IMG/VR virus record: IMGVR_UViG_3300033553_000577
Span: 1 to 26,001 of that record
From: a virus
Length of the DNA stretch: 26,001 nucleotides
Direction: 5' to 3' (one strand)
This document shows positions 14,897 to 23,070 of the stretch, one piece after another (the stretch's first letter is position 1; every line of letters starts with the position of its first letter). Both the position numbers and the translations under genes were made by a program. The notes below the pieces were generated by a model. It saw nothing but the letters and a program-made list of their open reading frames with translations. It was not told the origin of the DNA and ran no database searches.

Positions 14897-15168
14897 TATT
14901 CGTTCCAGTGCTCCCTATCGATCTTGATTGATCTGACATAAGCCTTCAGCTCCGAGGCCAGGAAGCACAGGGTACGGGAATGGCCGTTGCGGGAATAGCC
15001 GCGCAGCTTGCCCTCGTGGGCCAGGTTGAGGACGGTGCGGGTCGAGCAGGCCAGCATGGCGGCGGCGTCCCGGGGCGTCACCAGCACGCTCTGCTCCATG
15101 ACGTCCCTTTTATAAGCCTCGATATCCCGGCGGGTAATGCGCTCCTGGGGCATGGTCTGATCGGTCAT
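14896..15168 (-). CDS. MerR/excisionase-type helix-turn-helix protein
   Basis: A 90-residue protein beginning MTDQTMPQERITRRDIEAYK. The central LVTPRDAAAMLACSTRTVLN followed by LAHEGKLRGYSRN and a C-terminal FLASELKAYV is the HTH_17 (winged MerR-like) pattern used by excisionases and phage DNA-binding proteins. AAGGA lies about 8 bases before the ATG. It lies in a run of small genes after TerL, so it may be a regulator or a DNA-packaging accessory. A second HTH_17-type gene lies at 24047. Confidence 0.78.
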   Translation of the reverse strand: MTDQTMPQERITRRDIEAYKRDVMEQSVLVTPRDAAAMLACSTRTVLNLAHEGKLRGYSRNGHSRTLCFLASELKAYVRSIKIDREHWNE

Positions 15169-15181
15169 TGCTCGATTCCTT

Positions 15182-15412
15182 TTAAAAAATACATTTAAGC
15201 ATCTGTGCTATTTGCCAAAGCAAATCGTTCATCACATCTTGGTATTTTTCTGCTCCGGGCTTGTCACAAATAATCGTTACGGTTGGGACTGGCTTTCCAC
15301 TTTCAGTTCTCTGGATATCAACGCTAAAAAAAGCTTCAATTTTACCGGCATCAGCATCTTCCTTTTTTAGTTTCATTTCATAAGCAATGCGTTGTTGTGG
15401 TGTTTCCGTCAT
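15182..15412 (-). CDS. Hypothetical phage protein
   Basis: A 76-residue protein beginning MTETPQQRIAYEMKLKKEDA. The ATG overlaps the TerL stop (ATGA), with AAGGA 8 bases upstream. It has a beta-strand pair (AFFSVDIQRTES, PTVTIICDKPG) and a hydrophobic helical end (VMNDLLWQIAQMLKCIF). The sequence is lower in GC than its neighbours. I recognise no family. Confidence 0.65.
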   Translation of the reverse strand: MTETPQQRIAYEMKLKKEDADAGKIEAFFSVDIQRTESGKPVPTVTIICDKPGAEKYQDVMNDLLWQIAQMLKCIF

Positions 15413-17295
15413 TGTTGGATTCCTTTTGAGTGAATTTTTCGTTGCGGGCCGACCGCGGCGGCGGGCCGTTTATCGCGGATGCGCAGGATCTCAGCGGCAG
15501 CCAGGCCGTAGACGCTGATGTCCCAATGATGATTGGCTTTGCCGCGCGGACACTGCCACCAGCCCTGGTCGTCGCGGTATTCCGCGCACATCTGCTTGGC
15601 GTAGTCCTCGTCCATATCGGCATGGAGGTGGATGGCTCCGGGGCCGCCGGGCTCAATCAAGAGCTTGGTGGCCAGCTCGTTTTTGAACATTGTGACGTTG
15701 ATCAGGTAGAGGGTCAGGCCGCCCGGGATCGGCACCCGCTTGCCATCGCGGTTGGGGTAAAAATCGAGGCGGGTGGTGTTCCAGGCCTGGGCCATATCGC
15801 GGCGGCCCTTGATCGGCCGGAAGAACGGATGGAGGCGGCAGAACTCATAAACCTCGGTGGTGCGCGAATGTTTGGGCTGGTGGGGATTGGTACCGCCGCC
15901 GGAGTCGATAAAGCCGGCGCTGCAGCGGTAGTCCCGGCCGTCGGCATCGGTCCAGCTTTGGCGGGCCAGATCCACCAGGTGCGCAAACTGCTCGACAAAG
16001 CCGTGATCGAGCCGCCAGGTCTCCAGATCCCGGCCCCAGCCGTAGGCCCAGACCTGATAAAAAAAGCCGCGCTGCTGGGTATCGACCAGCAGCACCAGCT
16101 GGCAGGGATCGCGCGGCGCCACATGGCGCGGCATGGCCGGATCGACCAGGCGCAGGATCTGATCCTCCTGGCGGTCCTGGAAATCGGCCTCGTAATCAAT
16201 GCACTCATAGCCGTTGGCCCAGGCGGTCTTGTCATTCAGATCGCCGGTCTTAGCCTTAAGCCAGGCGCTGGCAATTTCCAGCAGGGAAATATCGAGGCAC
16301 TCCCAGGCCCGATGATGGAAGCCGACGGTGGCCGGGCGGGCCACGTCCTCACCCTTGCGGCAGTGCCAGCGGCCGCGGCGGATGGCCAGCTCGCGGGCCT
16401 GGTCATCCCAGACCACGCCGCAGGCCTGGCAGGCATAGCCGACTTCCGGGGCGGTCAGGGTATCATGGGCCGCCTCTTTGGGCAGCACCAGCTGCTCAGC
16501 CTCCATACGCAGCAGGGCGGCGCAGTCGGGGCACTGCACCTGATACTCCCAGACCTGCTCACAGTTGTTCATCCCCTTCTGGATAAAGCGGGAGGCCGGG
16601 GTCGAGGCAAAAAAGCGCTTATAGCGGCCCTTGTAAATCCGGTTACGCTTCTTGATCAGGGTAATCGGGTCGGCCTCCTGGCCGGTCATAGCCGGGTATT
16701 TATCGACCTCATCGCCAAAACAGTGCTTGGCCGACCAGGTGGCCATTGAGGTGGCGGAGCCGGCATGGGCCGGGAAGATATCGACGCCGTGATTAAGCGA
16801 GATCATGGTCAGGGTGGTATCATCAGCCCGGGCCGACAGGTAGCGGCGCAGCCGGGGCGACGCGGTCAGGGCCGGCCGGATCTTCTTGCCCACGATCTTG
16901 CCGGCGGCCTGCTCAGTCGGCATCAGATAAAAGATATTGCCGGGATCGCAGTCGATACACCAGCCCAGACAGTTGAGCATGGTATTGGTCTTGCCCGACT
17001 GCTCGACGGCGCAGAACCAGATCTCGCGGACATGCGGCAGACCAAATGTATCCATGACCTTGACCGTATGCGGCGCATACTCATGACGCCAGGCCCCCTC
17101 ATGGCCGTCGGTGACGATCCGGTATTTCTCCGCCCACTCCGAGACCCGGATCTTGACGGCAGTGCGCAGCCGCCGGCGGACGGCGACGGGCAGGCCGGCG
17201 ATCTGCACCCGGCGCCCCGAGAGGGCCGGGCGATGGCGGGCCGGGATCCAGGCCGGGATCGGCGTGAGGGCGGCGGGGGCGATGGTGGTCTGCAT
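15409..17295 (-). CDS. Terminase large subunit (lambda GpA family)
   Basis: A 628-residue protein. The ATPase part carries a degenerate Walker A (AVEQSGKTNTML, about residues 96-107), an adenine-binding PTEQAAGKI nearby and a Walker B (CFGDEVDKY, about 193-201), with the coupling motif SSTP-like FFASTP. A zinc ribbon (CPDCAAL and CQACGVVWD) follows, a feature of the GpA family. The C-terminal nuclease half contains VLLVDTQQRGFFY and GFIDSGGG, with acidic residues typical of the RNase H-like nuclease. It cuts concatemeric DNA and pumps it into the procapsid with the portal. GpA-type enzymes usually cut at cos sites, so a cos end may be expected. GGGG lies just before the ATG. Confidence 0.94.
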   Translation of the reverse strand: MQTTIAPAALTPIPAWIPARHRPALSGRRVQIAGLPVAVRRRLRTAVKIRVSEWAEKYRIVTDGHEGAWRHEYAPHTVKVMDTFGLPHVREIWFCAVEQSGKTNTMLNCLGWCIDCDPGNIFYLMPTEQAAGKIVGKKIRPALTASPRLRRYLSARADDTTLTMISLNHGVDIFPAHAGSATSMATWSAKHCFGDEVDKYPAMTGQEADPITLIKKRNRIYKGRYKRFFASTPASRFIQKGMNNCEQVWEYQVQCPDCAALLRMEAEQLVLPKEAAHDTLTAPEVGYACQACGVVWDDQARELAIRRGRWHCRKGEDVARPATVGFHHRAWECLDISLLEIASAWLKAKTGDLNDKTAWANGYECIDYEADFQDRQEDQILRLVDPAMPRHVAPRDPCQLVLLVDTQQRGFFYQVWAYGWGRDLETWRLDHGFVEQFAHLVDLARQSWTDADGRDYRCSAGFIDSGGGTNPHQPKHSRTTEVYEFCRLHPFFRPIKGRRDMAQAWNTTRLDFYPNRDGKRVPIPGGLTLYLINVTMFKNELATKLLIEPGGPGAIHLHADMDEDYAKQMCAEYRDDQGWWQCPRGKANHHWDISVYGLAAAEILRIRDKRPAAAVGPQRKIHSKGIQQ

Positions 17296-17296
17296 G

Positions 17297-18328
17297 TTAT
17301 CCCCACATCATGGCTTGCTTGCAGTCAGAAACATTATGAATCAGCCTGTCTTTTTCCCAATCTGCCCAGATGTACCGCTCTTCTTCATCAGAAAGAAAAG
17401 ACCATCCTGTTTCATTCTCCAGGGTTTTTAGGTCGGACAACAACTGCTCTCTGATCGGCATAAGAAACGGGCCGGTCCCTATTGTTCCGTTCCTTCTTAC
17501 CCGTGAGCGGCGACCCTGGTTGTTGGCCAGCGCTGTCAATTTCTGCTTAAAAACCTTGAGCAGGCCATAGCGGTCATCACCCGTATGAAATGCCAGCATG
17601 TCAAGCTGCGATACTTTTTGCAGCGGACAGGCCCAGCATCCATAGCGGGCATTACCTACACAGACGCCGCCTTTCTCTCCGTAGACGCATTCGTCGCTTG
17701 AGTATTTGTACACCTCTATCAGCTTTGAGTGATCTCCCCACGGACATGGTTCGGTCATCAAAAGTTCCCACACATCCCCGGCAGACCAGTCAAGGATAGG
17801 AAGAAAATGGCCGGGCTTGTAGTCTTTTTTGGTGTATATTCTGGCCCGTAATTCGCTTTCTGCGGCCCTGACCCCGACAAAGGTCATGCCATTATTCCCG
17901 ACGATACTCTTGAGAAATTTTGTAATAGGATCAATCTTGAGCTTTCCTGTACACCATCTAAAACCCATATGCGCAGCCGGGTATCCCTTGCCAATGACAG
18001 AGGCCCAGAAACCGTGCTGCGTGGCAGGGCGGACAGTTACCACCTCGGCATTGATACCAGCCCGCTCGATATAGTCTTTGATTTTTTGTTGAGTGTCCTC
18101 TACATATTGCTGGAAATAAGGGATCTCCATGCCAGTGTCAGCGGTTACAATGTAGAGCTTTTTGTCTTTGTATTTATCCTGCATAGCTTCCAGGACCAGG
18201 CACAACACCACAGAGCTGTCTTTTCCGCCGGAAAATGACACCACGTTGACATCACGCAGTCGATCGCGGATCTCTTGAATGACGACATTCTTGCTGATTG
18301 CCGGTCCTTTTTTTATATTCTCAATCAT
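17297..18328 (-). CDS. DndC-like / PAPS reductase-family ATP pyrophosphatase
   Basis: A 343-residue protein. The PP-loop SGGKDSS is at residues 33-39, with FRWCTGKLKIDP at 123-134, VGVRAAESELRARI at 151-164 and a cysteine set C214, C223, C231 and C234 (ECVYGEKGGVCVGNARYGCW, then ACPLQ). The order PP-loop, RWCT-x-K-LK, GVR-x-AES and a four-cysteine cluster is that of DndC, the Fe-S adenylation enzyme of DNA phosphorothioation, and of related phage proteins called PAPS reductase. No DndA, DndD or DndE gene is in this window. It could act in DNA or tRNA base modification or in sulfur activation. Its GC content is clearly lower than the terminase genes on each side, a sign of separate acquisition. 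AAGGG lies about 9 bases before the ATG. Confidence 0.88.
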   Translation of the reverse strand: MIENIKKGPAISKNVVIQEIRDRLRDVNVVSFSGGKDSSVVLCLVLEAMQDKYKDKKLYIVTADTGMEIPYFQQYVEDTQQKIKDYIERAGINAEVVTVRPATQHGFWASVIGKGYPAAHMGFRWCTGKLKIDPITKFLKSIVGNNGMTFVGVRAAESELRARIYTKKDYKPGHFLPILDWSAGDVWELLMTEPCPWGDHSKLIEVYKYSSDECVYGEKGGVCVGNARYGCWACPLQKVSQLDMLAFHTGDDRYGLLKVFKQKLTALANNQGRRSRVRRNGTIGTGPFLMPIREQLLSDLKTLENETGWSFLSDEEERYIWADWEKDRLIHNVSDCKQAMMWG

Positions 18329-18342
18329 TCAATCCGCCCTTG

Positions 18343-18642
18343 TTACGTCCACAACCGTGGCGTTTTATAATGTTCAGCCCTGACCCGGCCGTTGTCGATG
18401 GCATACTGGAAATCCTCCGGGAAGCGGTGCTTGGACAGCCACATGGCCAGCGCTTTTTTTTTGGAGGGGAACAGCGCGGCCAACTGCCGCTGATCGGTGC
18501 TGCACCAGCCTGTCGCCGTCTCCACAAAAAAGAGGACCTGGGGCGGGGTATGGCCGCTGGTCCAGGCCAGCACAAATTTATTTCTGTGGTCCTGCTCAGC
18601 GTCTCTGCGTCTCTGCGCGAGAAAATCCTTATCCAGCATCAT
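18343..18642 (-). CDS. Hypothetical phage protein
   Basis: A 99-residue protein beginning MMLDKDFLAQRRRDAEQDHR. The ATG overlaps the TerS stop (ATGA), with GGGAGG five bases upstream. The middle is beta-like (NKFVLAWTSG, VLFFVETATGW) and the C-terminus is basic and helical (FPSKKKALAMWLSKH). I recognise no family. It lies between TerS and the DndC-like gene. Confidence 0.65.
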   Translation of the reverse strand: MMLDKDFLAQRRRDAEQDHRNKFVLAWTSGHTPPQVLFFVETATGWCSTDQRQLAALFPSKKKALAMWLSKHRFPEDFQYAIDNGRVRAEHYKTPRLWT

Positions 18643-19403
18643 TCCACCTCCCTGACAAATTCGACATTAATCTCCGCCCCGGCCGTCTCATTGAAGGCCT
18701 TGGCGACAAGCTGATCACAGCCCTCGAAGACCTCCTGGCTCCGGTTTTGATCGCCGCCGGCCAGGTGGACGATTTCGCGGGCCCCTTCGTGCAGGTGGTG
18801 GCGGATGGCATCGCGCAGGGTGCCGACCAGGGCGGCCACCGTGGCCCAGGCCTCATCGGCATGCAGCCAGTAGCGGTCTTCGTCGCGCTGCATGCGGGCG
18901 GCCTTCATGCAGGCGATATCGGCATCGGCCTTGATCTTGCGGGCCTCGTCTTCCGCGTTGCTGCCAAAGGTGAGCAGGCCGCCCCGGGTCTCGATATCGA
19001 GCTGCTGGCCATACTGCATGACCGCATAGCGGGAGACGGTGCCGTCCCGGTGCAGGGCCGGGGCGCCGGCGGCGACATCCTGATAAAATTTGCCCTGGCT
19101 TACCTTGTAGCCCTGGGCCTGCAGCCAGTTGAGGGCCTGCTTGCGGTTAGCAAAGCGCTCACCCTCCAGGGCCGGGGCCTCCTCCGGGAAGCAGCGGGCG
19201 GTCAGGCGGGCCACGGTCTCGTCATAGGCCAGGCGGGCGGCGTCCCAATCGCTTTTGGTATCTTTGCCGGGCTGCGACCGATAGGCGGCCATGGCCTGGA
19301 TCCGGCCATTATGGACCAGCCGCAGCTCCACCTGGTCCTGCTCAGGGGCAGCGGCCAGCAGGCGGGCAAAGGGATCGACGGTGGTGGCGGGTGAGGTGGT
19401 CAT
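18639..19403 (-). CDS. Terminase small subunit (putative)
   Basis: A 254-residue protein. About residues 108-150 form a DNA-binding helix-turn-helix (NRKQALNWLQAQGYKVSQGK, FYQDVAAG) typical of phage proteins annotated as terminase small subunit or Nu1-like, which bind the packaging site. Helical regions follow that could form the oligomer. The gene lies upstream of TerL with two small genes between them, instead of next to it. The ATG overlaps the primase stop (TGATG). The alternative is an unknown DNA-binding phage protein; context makes TerS the better call. Confidence 0.65.
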   Translation of the reverse strand: MTTSPATTVDPFARLLAAAPEQDQVELRLVHNGRIQAMAAYRSQPGKDTKSDWDAARLAYDETVARLTARCFPEEAPALEGERFANRKQALNWLQAQGYKVSQGKFYQDVAAGAPALHRDGTVSRYAVMQYGQQLDIETRGGLLTFGSNAEDEARKIKADADIACMKAARMQRDEDRYWLHADEAWATVAALVGTLRDAIRHHLHEGAREIVHLAGGDQNRSQEVFEGCDQLVAKAFNETAGAEINVEFVREVE

Positions 19404-20956
19404 CAGATATCAAAATCCGTTTTTGAAACCCGGCCCGCCTGGATATAAGCGCTCGGGAAGGTCTCCTTGAGATCGACCGCCAGCAGGGCGGCCTGGGCCA
19501 GCTCGGCTGGACTCATCGCGCCGCAGGCCACTTTCAGCCGTTCCAGCTCATTTTGCGAGAAGACGACTTTGCCGGCCATGGTCAGGGCATGCCAGGTCGG
19601 CTCCGAGGCGGTGATATAGAACTCCCGGCCATCGAGCATGGTGACGATCTGGTAATCATCGGTGATAGTTTGTTCTCCCCCTTCCCCCGGTTGAGGGCGC
19701 TCAGGGCAAAGGCCGAGATCATGGGCGGGCGTACTCGAGGCAGCAGGGAGCAGCTGGCCGGAGGCTGTTTGTGTGGGGGAGGCGGTGGTGCTGCGCATGG
19801 CTGGATTCTCAGGGCTCTGCCCATTTTTCGCCCCTGGGTGGCTGGCCGCCGTGCTGACCGGGGGCAGGCCGGCCTCAATCCAGGCGTGGAGATCGCCGCC
19901 GGCCTTGGCATAGTCACCGGGATCCTTACCGGTCGGCAGGGGCCAGAAGCGGGCCTGGCGATAAATCTGGCTCCAGGCGGCAATGGCGGCCGGACCAGCC
20001 CCTTGTTTGCCGTCCCGGCCCGGATCGGCATCGAGGGCCACCAGGATGACCGGGGCGGCCAGCAGCTCCTGGCGCAGGGCAGCGGGGAGGCCGCAGGCCA
20101 CGGAGCCGATGGCGATCACCGTCACCTGGGCATGGGCGGCGGCGCAGGCATAGGCATCAAGCTCGGCCTCGACAATGACGGTACCGCGCGAGCGGCCCTG
20201 GGAGCGGATGACCAGCGGCCCGTTGCCGGAGCCGTCGAGCCAGACGTATTTGAGATCCGGCAGGAATTTGGCCCGGGCCTCGTTGGTGCGGCGGATGCGC
20301 AGGCGGTGGATCCGGCCGGTCTCATCAAGAATCGGGATCAGCAGACCGCCCGGCACCCACAGGGTGGTCTTGCCATCGTCGCGGGGGGGCAGGCCGATGG
20401 CGGCGCGTTCGACCTTGCGGTCATGGTCAAGCCAGCCCAGCTCAAAGCGGTGGACCGCGTGCCGGGGGATGCCGCGACTAGCCAGCCAGGTGAGCACTGC
20501 CGCCTGTTTCTCGATGGCCTCTGACGCCTTGGCCACCAGCTCGGAGGCCCACTCTTGCCAGATTTGCGCCGGTTGTTTCTCGGTCACTACCGGCAGATCG
20601 CGCTGGATAACGGACGGCCGGGGGGTAACGGAGCGGCGGCGGGGGCCGGGGGCGGTAGCGCGGCCGGAGCCGTCGCCCATGCGGCAGGTGGACCAGACGC
20701 CGCAGCCGGTGCGGGTGCAGGCCTGGCCGCTGGCCTCGTGGGCCTCCGGACAGGTTTTCTGCTCCATCTCACGCAGCCAGGTGATGACATCGCCCTTGAA
20801 ACCGCAGGTGTAGCACTTGAAACCGCAGTCATCGCGGATCACAAATTTATTGGAATCCTTGCTGCCACCACATTTGGGACACTGGCCGGTGTAACGGCCG
20901 TTGCCGCGCCGCAGCTGGTAGTTGTCGACTATGGCAGACAGGATAGAAGCACTCAT
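19403..20956 (-). CDS. DNA primase with CHC2-type zinc finger and Toprim domain
   Basis: A 517-residue protein. The N-terminal zinc finger uses C26, C29, C48 and C51 (QCPKCGGSKDSNKF, FKCYTCGFKGD). A second cysteine set follows at C69, C80, C85 and C91, which is unusual and may bind another zinc. The Toprim domain is seen in TVIVEAELDAYACAAA at about 264-280 and VILVALDADPGRDGKQG at about 300-317 (the E and DxD acidic residues). The C-terminal third is low-complexity and probably a linker. It makes RNA primers for phage DNA replication and pairs with the helicase encoded across the iteron region. GGAG lies 7 bases before the ATG. Confidence 0.9.
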   Translation of the reverse strand: MSASILSAIVDNYQLRRGNGRYTGQCPKCGGSKDSNKFVIRDDCGFKCYTCGFKGDVITWLREMEQKTCPEAHEASGQACTRTGCGVWSTCRMGDGSGRATAPGPRRRSVTPRPSVIQRDLPVVTEKQPAQIWQEWASELVAKASEAIEKQAAVLTWLASRGIPRHAVHRFELGWLDHDRKVERAAIGLPPRDDGKTTLWVPGGLLIPILDETGRIHRLRIRRTNEARAKFLPDLKYVWLDGSGNGPLVIRSQGRSRGTVIVEAELDAYACAAAHAQVTVIAIGSVACGLPAALRQELLAAPVILVALDADPGRDGKQGAGPAAIAAWSQIYRQARFWPLPTGKDPGDYAKAGGDLHAWIEAGLPPVSTAASHPGAKNGQSPENPAMRSTTASPTQTASGQLLPAASSTPAHDLGLCPERPQPGEGGEQTITDDYQIVTMLDGREFYITASEPTWHALTMAGKVVFSQNELERLKVACGAMSPAELAQAALLAVDLKETFPSAYIQAGRVSKTDFDI

Positions 20957-20968
20957 AACGCAACTCCT

Positions 20969-21207
20969 AAGTCCTGAGTAAGTCCTGAGTAAGTCCTGTT
21001 TAATTTATTTAATAATATTATATATATATCTATCATAATAGGACTTAGGAATAAGAATGTATATATTACGCATATAAAAGAAATATAAGAATAACCTGAT
21101 AAAAACAGCGCCCATGTGTGCGCGCGCCGCTGATAAGTCCTAAGTCCTGATAAAGCTATTTTGTGTAATAATTTCATAATCTTATCCGCAGGACTTGGGC
21201 AGGACTT
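20969..21207. repeat. AAGTCCT iterons: candidate replication origin
   Basis: Eight copies of AAGTCCT or its complement AGGACTT lie in the 260-bp gap between the helicase and primase genes. Forward copies start at 20969, 20980, 20991, 21135 and 21142; reverse copies start at 21040, 21190 and 21201. The first three have an 11-bp period (AAGTCCTGAGT), and so do the last two, about one helical turn. Between them is a very AT-rich tract (about 21000-21100) and a GC-rich arm (CAGCG...CGCTG, 21106-21132). Iterons plus an AT-rich unwinding region beside a P4/D5-type helicase-primase are the hallmarks of a phage or plasmid origin. No gene is seen in the gap. Confidence 0.7.
21017..21022 (-). promoter_or_regulatory. 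Candidate -10 box for the primase gene inside the origin
   Basis: On the minus strand this reads TATAAT, about 60 bases upstream of the primase ATG. At 17-bp spacing the -35 position overlaps the reverse iteron at 21040-21046, and three iterons lie between promoter and gene. Binding of an initiator to the iterons could therefore also control primase transcription. The tract is AT-rich, so a chance match is quite possible. Confidence 0.3.
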
Positions 21208-21216
21208 GGCCAGGAG

Positions 21217-22866
21217 CTAGGATTTGGCGTGATTTTTGACGTAGTCATTGACATCATTGCAGACCTCCAGTTTGATGGCATGGTTATAGATCCAGGTCTT
21301 GCCGGCCTTTTTCTCGACCGCAAAACCCATCTCCCGGATAGCGGCATTGACCGTCTTCATGCCGGGTGTCCGCTGCTCCCGCGAATCCATGTTGACACTC
21401 CACCACCAGCGGAAGGCATCATACATGGCCGTGCACGGCAGTTTTTCCCGGTTGTAGCGGGGATCATCGAGCGGCCCGCGATCGTCGGGGTAATAATCCA
21501 GGCAATCGGCGTAAAACTGGCCGATATAGTCCTCCGCCCGGGCCAGGACATCGACGCCCTTAAGGATGGAGTCCGGCGGCGCCAGGCCGACCTGCTGCCA
21601 CTCCAGGCAGCCTTCGATCAGCCAGCGCAGGATCCCGGGCCGGCATTTTTTTAACTTCTCTTCCATATCCGGATCCTTCTGCCGAAAATCGGCGGCCTTG
21701 CCGGGCCATTTCTTTTTTTCGTATTCGACATCAGAGACGAACATCAGCGGCAGCTCGACGACCAGCAGGCGCTGCAGCAGCGAGAATTCCTGAGTCAGAC
21801 CGCGGGGCACATTATTGGTCTGCAGGAAAAGCGAATGAGTGGGCTTGAAGACCTCCTCCGATTGGAAATTACCACGGCACATGACGTTATTGGTGCCGGT
21901 AATCATCTTGACAGCGGCGGCATCGATCTTCTCGTTTTTATTCGTCTCCGCCCCCATCACCAGGCGCTTGCTTTTAAGGCTGCGCTTATGCTCCGAGGTG
22001 GCGTTAGGCGGCGGGGCGTTGCGCTGCTCCAGGATCATACCCTTGTTGATCTCGTGGTAATAGGGCCCGAGGATATCGGTGATCAGGTTGAAGAGGACGC
22101 CCTTGCCGTTCCGGCCAGGGCCGACAAAGACCCAGATGAACTGCTCAGTGGTCAGGCCGGTGATGGCGTAGCCGAAGGAGCGCTTGATGAAGGCGGCAAT
22201 CTCCGGATCCCCGCAGATCTCATTGACAAAATTTTGAAAGGGGGTGTAATCGGCGTGGTGATCGTAATCGAGATCGAGGGCCATGGTCAGCATGTCTTCC
22301 TGGCGGGCCTGGGTCAGGGTGCCGGTAGTGAGGTCGATCACGCCGTTGTTGCACGGCAGCAGCATGGGGTGCAGATTAAAATCTCTTTCATCGCACAACA
22401 GCGTTTCATCGACAAGAGGCGCCATGAACAGGGTTTTTTTTATGAAATTTTCAGAGCGCAGCCGAGCGGCCCGTTTGAGATAACCGCTCTTGAGGACGAC
22501 CTTCCAATACATATCGCCTTTTTTGTCGGTCTCATCGATATCATCCCGCTCGATCTGGGCCTGCAGCTCATCGGCGACGCCTTGATACTGGAGGGCGCAT
22601 TGCTCAACAGCGGCCAGCGCCCTCTTTTTATAATCAGGCTGCCAGACATTGCCGCACCACATCAGCCATTCACCTTTTTCAGGTGTGGTATTCAAACGAA
22701 ATTTATTTTTAACGAGGGTGGCATACATACAGCCATCGCCGCGTTCGTTGGCATCCAGGCACTCCTTAATGAAATCATGATCCAGCACTATCGGGGAATC
22801 AGTCTGCAGTAGCACCTCCGCCCGTTGCCGGACCGCCGCCGCTATATCGCTCAAATCAGTAGACAT
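21217..22866 (-). CDS. P4/D5-family replicative helicase-primase
   Basis: A 549-residue protein. The SF3 helicase core has Walker A GPGRNGKG at residues 249-256 after the D5_N-type segment (about 150-245), followed by LKSKRLVMGAETNKN (Walker B region) and GNFQSEEVFKPTHSLFLQTN (motif C, sensor asparagines). The C-terminal region ends with a winged-helix-like domain (TVNAAIREMGFAVEKKAGK). Poxvirus D5/P4-alpha-type proteins act as origin-dependent helicases, sometimes with fused primase. This copy has no obvious AEP primase at its N-terminus, in keeping with a separate primase gene downstream. The gene ends at the edge of the iteron array, the expected binding site. GAGGG lies 10 bases before the ATG. 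Confidence 0.92.
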   Translation of the reverse strand: MSTDLSDIAAAVRQRAEVLLQTDSPIVLDHDFIKECLDANERGDGCMYATLVKNKFRLNTTPEKGEWLMWCGNVWQPDYKKRALAAVEQCALQYQGVADELQAQIERDDIDETDKKGDMYWKVVLKSGYLKRAARLRSENFIKKTLFMAPLVDETLLCDERDFNLHPMLLPCNNGVIDLTTGTLTQARQEDMLTMALDLDYDHHADYTPFQNFVNEICGDPEIAAFIKRSFGYAITGLTTEQFIWVFVGPGRNGKGVLFNLITDILGPYYHEINKGMILEQRNAPPPNATSEHKRSLKSKRLVMGAETNKNEKIDAAAVKMITGTNNVMCRGNFQSEEVFKPTHSLFLQTNNVPRGLTQEFSLLQRLLVVELPLMFVSDVEYEKKKWPGKAADFRQKDPDMEEKLKKCRPGILRWLIEGCLEWQQVGLAPPDSILKGVDVLARAEDYIGQFYADCLDYYPDDRGPLDDPRYNREKLPCTAMYDAFRWWWSVNMDSREQRTPGMKTVNAAIREMGFAVEKKAGKTWIYNHAIKLEVCNDVNDYVKNHAKS

Positions 22867-22913
22867 ATTTTTGACACCCTCAATCCGTAAATATCTGAAA
22901 CAACAAACTTTTC

Positions 22914-22942
22914 ATTATTACATTTCAAATTAATTTTCTAAA
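22914..22942 (-). promoter_or_regulatory. Candidate promoter of the replication block
   Basis: On the minus strand a -35-like TTTAGA (22937-22942) is followed after 16 bp by TAATAAT (22914-22920), about 50 bases before the helicase ATG. It lies in an AT-rich stretch directly after a hairpin that ends the previous operon. The hexamers match consensus only in part. Confidence 0.35.
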
Positions 22943-22943
22943 T

Positions 22944-22963
22944 GCACCCAACCATCGGGGTGC
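22944..22963 (-). terminator. Hairpin between early genes and replication block
   Basis: A 6-bp stem GCACCC/GGGTGC with an 8-base loop. On the minus strand it is followed by an AT-rich stretch with short T-runs instead of a continuous one. It lies about 110 bases after the stop of the gene at 23071 and just before the candidate helicase promoter. I see no gene in the 204-bp gap 22867-23070. Confidence 0.4.
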
Positions 22964-23070
22964 GAAATGCCCTCAGTGGGGAGGAAGGCTGGGAGGACCC
23001 GTTGCTTTTGAGGTTCGTCTCTGGCCGCGGATACTCCCTGAAGGGGGCGCGGGGGAGAGAGAGAAGCCCC

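Noticed and set aside
15430-16749. 439-residue plus-strand ORF
   Set aside because: It lies wholly opposite the terminase gene, which has clear ATPase and zinc motifs; the plus frame has no recognisable domain.
19553-20524. 323-residue plus-strand ORF
   Set aside because: It is opposite the primase gene and shows the same shadow composition.
20953-21177. 74-residue minus-strand ORF across the iteron region
   Set aside because: It is made of AT-rich, Ile/Tyr/Leu-heavy filler from the origin tract, with repeats inside and no family features.
21835-22812. 325-residue plus-strand ORF
   Set aside because: It is opposite the helicase gene, whose Walker A and motif C are clear.
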